In this document: piece by piece, positions 8,004 through 13,113 of the stretch
How positions within the stretch are numbered: the stretch's first letter is position 1
Layout of the letters: every line of letters begins with the position of its first letter
Assembly (NCBI GenBank): GCA_900553655.1
Contig: USEQ01000008.1
Span: 1-13,113 of the forward strand
Direction: 5' to 3'
Length of the DNA stretch: 13,113 bases
Origin: an uncultured Slackia sp.
GTDB taxonomy: Bacteria; Actinomycetota; Coriobacteriia; Coriobacteriales; Eggerthellaceae
Notes under the pieces: model-generated
What the model saw: only the letters and a program-made list of their open reading frames with translations
Told to the model about the DNA's origin: nothing
Databases searched by the model: none
Translations under genes and position numbers: made by a program

Positions 8004-8290
8004 GCTCCTGCTCCTTCAACACTCGCCATGACCGACGCCGGACAACCGGACGTCAGCCGTCAAGGGTGCGCCGCGCATGCAGCGGGCAAACGATGCGACG
8101 GCTTCATCACGCCGCAGCATCCCAGCGTGTCATTATCCAGCAGAAGAGCCCGTCTTGGCAGGCGGGCTCTTCGTACTACACATGGCTCAGGCAATGTACG
8201 TCAAACGCAGTATGCCTTCATTGGCTGCACGCGTCGCCATGCAGGACGGCGTGCGCCGATTAGCGCGCATGCGCGCATGCTTTTCCGGGC
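8004..8290 (-). other. Cytochrome-ccmE intergenic region with a strong hairpin
   Basis: This 287-base gap separates the cytochrome gene from ccmE and holds no convincing gene. Its main feature is a 12-bp stem (GAAGAGCCCGTC at 8143-8154 with GGCGGGCTCTTC at 8161-8172, one G-T pair, 6-base loop). No T tract follows on either strand, so it may be a weak terminator, an mRNA-stabilising hairpin or a processing site. Ten bases past the cytochrome stop is a 14-base palindrome (GCATGCGCGCATGC, 8267-8280). GATAAT on the minus strand (8137-8132), just after the stem, could be a -10 element for ccmE, but no good -35 accompanies it. Confidence 0.5.
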
Positions 8291-9037
8291 TTAAAGCGTG
8301 GAAAGCTTCTTGGCCTCGGCGGTGGTCAGCCAACCCTCGGGAACGGGAGCGCTGCTGTGGCACTGCGTGCAGTAGTTCACAGACTGGCTGTGCGCCTTGT
8401 GGCACTGGCTGCATGCATATTCGCCGTGCTGGGCAAGATGCGGGTTGTAAGTGGAATCGAGATCTGCGGTTGCAGCCTCCAGGTCGGCACGAGAAGTGAT
8501 TTCCTTGCCGTCGTCGGTGACATGGTGGCAGTCGCCGTTGAGGCAGAACTCATCCTCTTCGATGCCGCGAGCCTCGACGAGGTCAGCCAGCTCGCGCTCT
8601 TCAAGGATGGTCTGACCAACCTTGTTCTCGCCAGCAACCTCATAGCTGCCGGTCACCCAGTGCATGCCTTCGGTAATCTGCTCGCCCAGGGTGGGAACAT
8701 GGCAGCCGAGGCAGTTGGTGGTTTCGCCCTCGGTGGTGTGACCGTGATAGTAAGCCATCATGGCCATCTTGTCGGACTCTTCGGTCAGCTCGTTGCCGTA
8801 CTTGTCATGAGAGCCGTCGATGTAGCTCTCGGCATATGCGTCCATCGGCGTATGGCAGATGGCGTTGCAGAAGCTCGGCTGCTCATGCCAGACGAAAAAG
8901 CCCGCACCTGCGGCAACCAACACAACGGCAACAACGCCCACGACGATGGGCCACTTCTTCTTGCCGCTCCTAGCCTTCTTGGCATCCTTGGCGGGTTCCT
9001 CGGTCGCAGCGACGTCGGTCTTGGTTTCCTCAGCCAT
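8291..9037 (-). CDS. Membrane-anchored pentaheme cytochrome c
   Basis: An electron-transfer protein held outside the membrane by one N-terminal helix. The 248-residue product has a charged cytoplasmic start (Ala/Glu/Lys rich, 1-28), a membrane segment (about 30-50), then five heme-binding sites: CNAICH (57-62, CX3CH), CLGCH (109-113), CLNGDCH (165-171, CX4CH), CSQCH (209-213) and CTQCH (223-227). The first site followed by TPM recalls the NapC/NrfH quinol-oxidising cytochromes, where a Met lies close after the first heme His, so a role passing electrons from menaquinol to a partner reductase is a reasonable inference. No reductase partner is in the window. The ATG at 9037 has AGGAGG six bases upstream. 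It is a likely client of the downstream Ccm genes. Confidence 0.88.
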   Translation of the reverse strand: MAEETKTDVAATEEPAKDAKKARSGKKKWPIVVGVVAVVLVAAGAGFFVWHEQPSFCNAICHTPMDAYAESYIDGSHDKYGNELTEESDKMAMMAYYHGHTTEGETTNCLGCHVPTLGEQITEGMHWVTGSYEVAGENKVGQTILEERELADLVEARGIEEDEFCLNGDCHHVTDDGKEITSRADLEAATADLDSTYNPHLAQHGEYACSQCHKAHSQSVNYCTQCHSSAPVPEGWLTTAEAKKLSTL

Positions 9038-9548
9038 GGATACCTCCTTTCTCCTATCTTCCTTCTTCCTCCGTATTCCGCATACGATTTGGAGGGGATG
9101 CGTCCAAGGAACCGTGAGATAGTCCGATTTCGGCAACCATGGGTTAAAGCGTAGGCGAAATACAGGGATGACTTTAACACACATCCTTCATAAGGAACCC
9201 AGAATACCCTCACCCATTTAGGGGGAAATTACAACTTTTAGCGTATTTCCGGGTCATTTTTTCACCATTCGCCGTCAAATTGCGCCAACGACGGAAGATA
9301 CTTCTGGTCTGGCGAGAATCTCGGAAACAGCAGAGTCCCATGAAGGAAGCGCGAAGCGGGCCGTGATACACGGATGATTTCGGCCGAATGCACAAAAGGG
9401 CGAGTCGTGTCGGCCAGAACGAAAGCCCCCCGCAATAGCCATGCACGTTTTCTATCAAAACGAAATCCCATCCGCTTTGCGGCGGAAAGCCGCCACTCAC
9501 CGCCGCGCCGCGATAGGAAGGTCTTTCTCAAAACGGGCGATGCAATCG
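9038..9548. other. Gene-free region and leader of the cytochrome operon
   Basis: I see no supportable gene on either strand; the open frames here resemble nothing I know. The part next to the cytochrome gene (9038-9240) should hold its promoter, but no clear -35/-10 pair stands out. On the minus strand CCCCCTAAATGGG (9225-9213) and the inverted repeat TCCTT-ATG-AAGGA (about 9197-9185) are operator-like candidates. A GC-rich stem GGCGG-AAAG-CCGCC lies near 9482-9495, without a T tract. Confidence 0.5.
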
Positions 9549-9924
9549 CTAGAGTTTCCTTCCTATATAGAAGACGTAACCATTCGGCTTGAGGAAGGAA
9601 ATCGGTAGCAGAGCATCTTCTCGAACCCTACGCCGTCAATCGCGCCCTCGCACCAAATGAAATCGACGCTTTCCACCTCGGCGTCGAGCCTGTCCGCCCT
9701 GCACGCCGCGCACGCGACCCATCATGGCAGAGTCGACAAAAGATTGCAGGTGCGCAGTCATCGCCGCTTGCACCAAAGGAATCTCCGCGCTGAGCACAAC
9801 GAGGACGACCCATATCCTCCGAAGCATATATGCGATATCCGTTCTTCGACCGCTTTACGCTCAAAAGGCCATTCGCCTCCCTATTGCGCAGCACATCTAT
9901 CGATACGCCCAGATCAAGTCCCCG
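9549..9924 (-). pseudogene. Decayed MerR regulator-methyltransferase fusion
   Basis: No single frame is open, but translated pieces in order look like one family. From 9924, frame one gives LGVSIDVLRNREANGLLSV then KRSKNGYRIYASED, a MerR-type winged-helix DNA-binding segment lacking its first residues. About 9827-9725, another frame reads LRRIWVVLVVLSAEIPLVQ, as expected for the next MerR helices. About 9700-9611, a third frame gives VESVDFIWCEGAIDGVGFEK, typical of a SAM-dependent methyltransferase core. The end, in the second frame again, reads FLKPNGYVFYIGRKL and stops at 9551-9549; it looks like the mid-domain LKPGGY motif joined to a GYVFYIGKK-type C-terminus. The whole is far shorter than an intact fusion, so frameshifts and internal deletions are implied. 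It sits directly downstream of the tRNA-Ala terminator. Homology is by eye only. Confidence 0.55.
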
Positions 9925-9943
9925 TCATACCCCCCCTAAACGC

Positions 9944-9971
9944 AAAAAACGCCGCTCTTGCGAACGGCGTT
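9944..9971 (-). terminator. Terminator of tRNA-Ala
   Basis: A 7-bp stem AACGCCG/CGGCGTT (9971-9965 with 9954-9948, 10-base loop) ends on the minus strand in a run of six T (9949-9944). It lies nine bases after the tRNA 3' end. The plus strand also reads stem followed by TTAAAAATC, so it is chiefly a minus-strand terminator. Confidence 0.85.
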
Positions 9972-9979
9972 AAAAATCA

Positions 9980-10055
9980 TGGTGGAGATGAAGGGGCTCG
10001 AACCCTCGACCCCCACGTTGCGAACGTGGTGCTCTCCCAGCTGAGCTACATCCCC
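9980..10055 (-). tRNA. tRNA-Ala, anticodon CGC
   Basis: The 76-base gene folds as a standard cloverleaf: acceptor GGGGATG/CATCTCC with one G-U pair, D-arm GCTCAGCTGGGAGAGC, anticodon stem CCACG/CGTGG around the loop TTCGCAA (anticodon CGC, reading GCG codons), and T-arm GAGGGTTCGAGCCCCTT. The discriminator is A and the 3' CCA is encoded. It has its own promoter and terminator. Confidence 0.97.
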
Positions 10056-10073
10056 ATAAACAGGCAAGACAGT

Positions 10074-10102
10074 ATTTTCCTACCAAGCGTTGCTCTTGTC
10101 AA
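10074..10102 (-). promoter_or_regulatory. Promoter of tRNA-Ala
   Basis: A perfect -35 TTGACA (10102-10097 on the minus strand) stands 17 bases from GAAAAT (10079-10074), which matches four of six -10 positions. Transcription would start a few bases before the tRNA 5' end at 10055. Confidence 0.7.
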
Positions 10103-10115
10103 GCATAAAACGAAA

Positions 10116-10155
10116 CGCAAATACAAAATGGCAGACGGCTGAACGAAAACCGTCT
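10116..10155 (-). terminator. Possible terminator of veg
   Basis: AGACGG (10155-10150) pairs with CCGTCT (10138-10133) around an 11-base loop, followed on the minus strand by GCCATTTTGTATTTG. It lies about 75 bases past the veg stop and just before the tRNA promoter. The T-rich stretch is interrupted, so this is tentative. Confidence 0.45.
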
Positions 10156-10229
10156 CGTAAACGCACTCGAGCAAGAAGCGATTCATGCCCGACCAAATGC
10201 GCACAACGAGCGCAGCTTCCACATGCGGC

Positions 10230-10580
10230 CTAGAAATCCTCGTTCTCTTCGTCCTCGTCATCAATCAAGATGGCATGAGCGCCCGGCTCTTCGCTGTTTT
10301 CGACAAGCGTTTCGAAGATGGGCTTGCCCGTCTCGACGTCGAAAAGTTCAACCATGCCGGTAAGGACATCGACATACTGGTAAGACTGACGAGCTTTGCG
10401 GCCACGTTTGCGATCGACCTCGAGAATGAACAGCGACGGATGAGCCTGCATAAGAATGCCCTCGCATTCGACGACCTTAGAACGGCCCATGTTCGCACGA
10501 ACCTTCAGGCGCGTTTCGATGCGCTGCTGAAGTTCTGCGCGAATGTCATCGACAATACGCGCGCGCTTTTCAAGTTCCAT
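10230..10580 (-). CDS. veg: Veg family protein
   Basis: A small conserved protein, in Bacillus subtilis encoded near ksgA and reported to affect biofilm-gene expression; its biochemistry is unsettled. The 116-residue product matches Veg across about 80 residues: an N-terminal helix (DDIRAELQQRIETRLKVRAN), GRSKVVECEGILMQAHPSLF (32-51) and SYQYVDVLTGMVELF (66-80). It is longer than the roughly 85-residue Bacillus protein, with an acidic tail ending in DDEDEENEDF. The start ATG at 10580 has AAGGA ten bases upstream, and the conserved region begins just after it; the open frame extends 21 codons further, but through the promoter. It follows rsmA, matching the ksgA-veg order of Firmicutes, and precedes tRNA-Ala. 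Confidence 0.9.
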   Translation of the reverse strand: MELEKRARIVDDIRAELQQRIETRLKVRANMGRSKVVECEGILMQAHPSLFILEVDRKRGRKARQSYQYVDVLTGMVELFDVETGKPIFETLVENSEEPGAHAILIDDEDEENEDF

Positions 10581-10611
10581 ATTGTTATATTCCTTCGCTT
10601 TAACGTGAGTC

Positions 10612-10643
10612 AGTGTAGCTGAAAATGATATCACGTCTGTCAA
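10612..10643 (-). promoter_or_regulatory. Putative veg promoter
   Basis: The minus strand has a perfect TTGACA (10643-10638) in the rsmA-veg gap. The best nearby -10 is TACACT (10617-10612), at a 20-base spacing that is longer than usual. The palindrome TGATATCA lies between them and could bind a regulator. The -35 is convincing, the -10 less so. Confidence 0.45.
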
Positions 10644-10752
10644 AGGAAATTAAATATCTGCAGGTCAAATTCACATTTTGCAGACAAAGACGCCAAACAG
10701 GGCCTCGAAACGCTTCGAAGATGCGATAAGCACTTGACTCGCGCAGGACGCA

Positions 10753-11685
10753 TCACCTCTTCAGATGGGCTTCGCAGCACTCCGGAACACAAGCAAGAAA
10801 CACGCGCCCGAGCTCGATGAATTCATCGAGCGTCAGGCTCTCTCCGCGCCTGCGCGAGTCGATACCGGCGCGCTCCAAAAGCTCAGGCAGAAGCTCGACC
10901 ACGCCAGCGGCCGATTTCCGGCCCGAGAAAAACGTCTTCATTGAATTGGCGATCGTCTTGCGCCTAGTGGCAAAAGCCGCATCCGCCATCAAAGAGGCCG
11001 CCGCAATCTCGCGATCGTCTATCGTCAAGTCATCTCGACGATCGAGACGGATGACCGCGGACGTGACGCGCGGTGGCGGAAAAAAATTGCCGGGAGACAC
11101 CTGAAACCTGCCAGTGGCTTTCGCAATAAGGTTCAACTTTACAGTGTAAGCCGCATAATCCTTTGTGCCGATTTTGGCCATCATGCGGTCAGCAACCTCG
11201 CTTTGCACCATCACCGTTGCGCTCTGGATGCTCTTGAAACGCTGGAAATAATCGAGCACAAGCGTCGCGGCAACGGCATATGGGAGGTTGGCAACGAATT
11301 TATTGGGAGCAGTCCCCGAACGAGCCGCATCCCCGAAAGCCTCTTCGAGATCGCCTTGCGTAAGCTCGAGCGCATCTTTCGAAAGAAGCGAAAAGGTGTC
11401 GAAATCCGCACAGGTTTCGGATAGAACAGCAGGAAGGTCCGTATCGCGTTCCACCGACAGTACGCGGGCTGCGCGCGGCAGCAAGGCAACCGTCAGCGTG
11501 CCGATACCAGGACCCACTTCAAGGACCGCATCTTGCTCGGACACCTCGGACAGCTCGCAAATCTTTGCGATGACGGCGTCATTGACAAGAAAATTCTGCC
11601 CGAGAGCCTTTTTCGTCGCCAAGCCGTGCCTCTCCAAAACGGCGCGCGTAGCCGAAGGCGATGCCAGATACGATACGCTTCCCAT
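10753..11685 (-). CDS. rsmA: 16S rRNA dimethyladenosine transferase
   Basis: Uses SAM to dimethylate two adjacent adenosines in the 3' terminal helix of 16S rRNA, a late step of small-subunit assembly; loss gives kasugamycin resistance in other bacteria. The 310-residue product has the N-terminal KKALGQNFLVND (25-36), SAM motif I EVGPGIGTLT (56-65), motif II SVERD (E79), catalytic NLPY (133-136), and the C-terminal region FFPPPRVTSAVIRLD then FATRRKTIANSM. Length is a little above the family norm. The ATG at 11685 has AAAGG six bases upstream; an in-frame ATG at 11712 would add nine residues not expected for the family. It is followed by veg after a 172-base gap holding a likely promoter. Confidence 0.96.
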   Translation of the reverse strand: MGSVSYLASPSATRAVLERHGLATKKALGQNFLVNDAVIAKICELSEVSEQDAVLEVGPGIGTLTVALLPRAARVLSVERDTDLPAVLSETCADFDTFSLLSKDALELTQGDLEEAFGDAARSGTAPNKFVANLPYAVAATLVLDYFQRFKSIQSATVMVQSEVADRMMAKIGTKDYAAYTVKLNLIAKATGRFQVSPGNFFPPPRVTSAVIRLDRRDDLTIDDREIAAASLMADAAFATRRKTIANSMKTFFSGRKSAAGVVELLPELLERAGIDSRRRGESLTLDEFIELGRVFLACVPECCEAHLKR

Positions 11686-11730
11686 AACTGCCTTTCTTCT
11701 ACCGTAATACAACGAACCCCGACATCCCTC

Positions 11731-11802
11731 AGCGGAATGTGACGAGCCCTAAGATTCCGCAACAGCTTCGGAACCCTCAAGGCCCTGCGAAAAAGCGGAA
11801 TG
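11731..11802. repeat. Three copies of a 7-base element in alternating orientation upstream of rsmA
   Basis: GCGGAAT occurs at 11732-11738 and 11795-11801 (within a 9-base direct repeat AGCGGAATG), and its reverse complement ATTCCGC at 11754-11760 lies between them. The middle copy can pair with either neighbour, giving two alternative hairpins in the transcript between the flavoprotein gene and rsmA. No promoter is obvious in this 168-base gap. Confidence 0.4.
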
Positions 11803-11853
11803 ATTTCAGCATCCCCGAACGCTGCGTCCGCCCAAACTCCCATGCATACTAGG

Positions 11854-12450
11854 CTATCCACGGCTGCCGAGCAATGAGCTATCTGCGGAGCCTTTCTTCG
11901 AGAAGAGCATCTTGCCCTCTTCCTCGAAGCCTTGCCCCCATCCGATGCGGTCGACAACGTCTGCCAGGAAAAACCCCGCCGACCCAAAAGCCGATTTGAC
12001 GATGGTGAGCAAGGGCTCATAACCGAACGGGTCTCCCCCCGCACCGATGACATGCAGCACCACCGGCCGTTTGACCTCGCTTGCGCGATCGTGGCAAGCA
12101 CACGGTCCGATCCGACGCTCCCAATACGGCTGCAATCGATCGAGCACGCACTTGAACTGGCCCGTAGGCCCGGAAAAATACACCGGGCACACCAACTGAA
12201 TCTCGTCCGCCATATCAATCAGGGCGTAAAGCTCTTGCATGTCGTCTTCTATGATGCAGGAGAAATCTCCGCGACACCCTTCGCAACCGATGCATCCCGC
12301 CACGTTTTTGCGTGCCAGGTCCCACCTGAACACGCTTGCCCCCTTCGCCTCAAAATCATCGGCAAGCAGATCGGCATAGCGAGCCGAAACACCCGACATA
12401 CGAGGCGATCCGCATATAAGCAGGGAGCGCTTCAGAGCATTTTCTGACAT
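11854..12450 (-). CDS. Iron-sulfur flavoprotein / NADPH-dependent FMN reductase family
   Basis: A flavodoxin-fold redox protein; the substrate cannot be told. The 198-residue product starts with an FMN phosphate loop, LLICGSPRMSGVSARYADLL (10-29), followed by the compact Cys cluster CIGCEGCRGDFSC (C53, C56, C59, C65; CX2CX2CX5C), the arrangement described for Methanosarcina iron-sulfur flavoprotein. PVYFSGPTGQFKCVLDR (89-105) is the usual second flavin-contact region. Many flavodoxin-like reductases have a similar Cys pattern without a proven cluster, so the cofactor is an inference. The ATG at 12450 shares one base with the tatD stop (TGATG) and has GGGAGG six bases upstream, so it is translationally coupled to tatD. 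C-terminus SSLLGSRG. Confidence 0.85.
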   Translation of the reverse strand: MSENALKRSLLICGSPRMSGVSARYADLLADDFEAKGASVFRWDLARKNVAGCIGCEGCRGDFSCIIEDDMQELYALIDMADEIQLVCPVYFSGPTGQFKCVLDRLQPYWERRIGPCACHDRASEVKRPVVLHVIGAGGDPFGYEPLLTIVKSAFGSAGFFLADVVDRIGWGQGFEEEGKMLFSKKGSADSSLLGSRG

Positions 12451-13113
12451 CAAAAACCTCCCTGCGTCGCAACGCGCTGCCATGCCGTTGGCTCGCGGTC
12501 GAGCAGCTCGAGCGCATTAGCGTGAAGCCGGGCAAGAAACTCCTCGCGTTCGACGCCAGGCATGATGCCGCGCGTCGATGCGAGATATTCTGCCACATAC
12601 AGCGTGAAATCGGGACCGCACTCGATGCCGCGAAACGGCACGGGCGCCATGTAGGGAGAATCGGTCTCCGTAAGCAGGCGGTCAGCGGGAACAATCCGGG
12701 CGGAAGCGCGCAGATCGTCGCTGCGGGAAAACGTGACCGCACCGCCGAACGCCACGTAGCAGCCGCGACTGATCCAGCGAACAAGCTCCTCGGGACCGAC
12801 GCTACAGCAATGAAGCAAAACTCCCGCTGCCGGCCAGCCTTCTTCCTCGAGAATCGCAAAGCCGTCATCGTGCGCGTCGCGCATATGCAAAATGAGCGGC
12901 AGCCCGCTTTCGTGAGCGAGCTCGACCTGGCGGCGAAACACGTCGCGCTGTACATCACGAGGCGAAAGGTCGTAGTGATAGTCCAGACCAACTTCGCCGA
13001 GAGCGCACGTGAGCGGATGGGCCAGCATGCGACGAAGCGACGCCTCCACCTCGCCGCTCCAATGAGACGCGTTGTGGGGATGAACGCCTGCCGCCACGCG
13101 CACCTTGGGAATG
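12450..13113 (-). CDS. tatD: TatD family metal-dependent hydrolase (5' end outside window)
   Basis: TatD proteins are divalent-metal-dependent nucleases/hydrolases of the amidohydrolase fold, reported as 3'-5' exonucleases in E. coli. The visible about 221 residues contain VAAGVHPHN, the metal-ligand Glu in GEVGLDYHYD, His ligands in LILHMRDAHDDGF and LLHCCSV, and the terminal Asp motif TETDSPYMAPVPFRG. The N-terminal HxH motif expected in the first 10 residues is missing, and the frame continues to the edge, so the gene starts beyond the window. It overlaps the next gene by one base. In Bacillus tatD also lies shortly before ksgA, which matches the order here. Confidence 0.94.
   Translation of the reverse strand, partial: IPKVRVAAGVHPHNASHWSGEVEASLRRMLAHPLTCALGEVGLDYHYDLSPRDVQRDVFRRQVELAHESGLPLILHMRDAHDDGFAILEEEGWPAAGVLLHCCSVGPEELVRWISRGCYVAFGGAVTFSRSDDLRASARIVPADRLLTETDSPYMAPVPFRGIECGPDFTLYVAEYLASTRGIMPGVEREEFLARLHANALELLDREPTAWQRVATQGGF

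Noticed and set aside
8267..8280. Palindrome GCATGCGCGCATGC as a replication or recombination site
   Set aside because: A single copy of a simple alternating GC-rich palindrome; no repeats of it or associated gene support such a role.
9210..9531. Two overlapping minus-strand open frames of about 90 codons
   Set aside because: Neither has a convincing ribosome binding site or recognisable motifs, and the composition differs from neighbouring genes.
9555..9601. 10-base inverted repeat TTTCCTTCCT/AGGAAGGAAA as possible ends of a small mobile element
   Set aside because: Both arms lie inside the methyltransferase relic, only 27 bases apart, with no flanking target duplication or transposase; chance is sufficient.
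11686..12218. Minus-strand open frame running from the flavoprotein gene through the gap into rsmA
   Set aside because: It overlaps two real genes in another frame, uses many AGG and other rare codons in the gap and matches no family I know.
1..13113. CRISPR array, insertion sequence or prophage
   Set aside because: No spaced direct repeats, transposase, integrase or phage genes are seen anywhere in the window.

Overview
The window is a GC-rich bacterial chromosome segment in which every recognisable gene lies on the minus strand. The gene set suggests a respiring member of the Coriobacteriia, most likely Eggerthellaceae. It pairs a membrane-anchored multiheme cytochrome c and a cytochrome c maturation (Ccm) operon with the Firmicutes/Actinobacteria-type neighbourhood tatD-rsmA-veg. 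The lineage is an inference from gene content and protein character, not from a search.

Read in the direction of transcription (right to left): 13113-11854 holds the 3' part of tatD and a translationally coupled iron-sulfur flavoprotein. 11685-10230 holds rsmA and veg, with a likely veg promoter between them. 10102-9944 is a tRNA-Ala(CGC) gene with its own promoter and terminator. 9924-9549 holds what looks like a heavily decayed MerR regulator-methyltransferase fusion gene. 9548-9038 has no recognisable gene and contains the leader of the next operon.

9037-2653 is the core of the window: a pentaheme membrane cytochrome c followed by ccmE, ccmF, ccmA, ccmB, ccmC and a 59-codon ccmD. CcmAB and CcmCD would move and load heme onto CcmE, and CcmF would ligate it to apocytochrome; the cytochrome encoded first is a natural client. 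The locus contains no ccmG, ccmH or ccmI. CcmE carries the Cys-type CxxxY heme site and appears to hold two tandem OB domains, the second lacking a heme-binding tail. The cytochrome has three different heme-motif spacings (CX3CH, CX2CH, CX4CH).

After a terminator, 2613-1654 is a galU (UDP-glucose pyrophosphorylase) unit whose short leader contains several stable hairpins, one of them terminator-like and just ahead of the ribosome binding site. 1573-1 encodes alanine racemase and, overlapping it by 4 bases, the N-terminal part of a family 4 uracil-DNA glycosylase that runs off the window.
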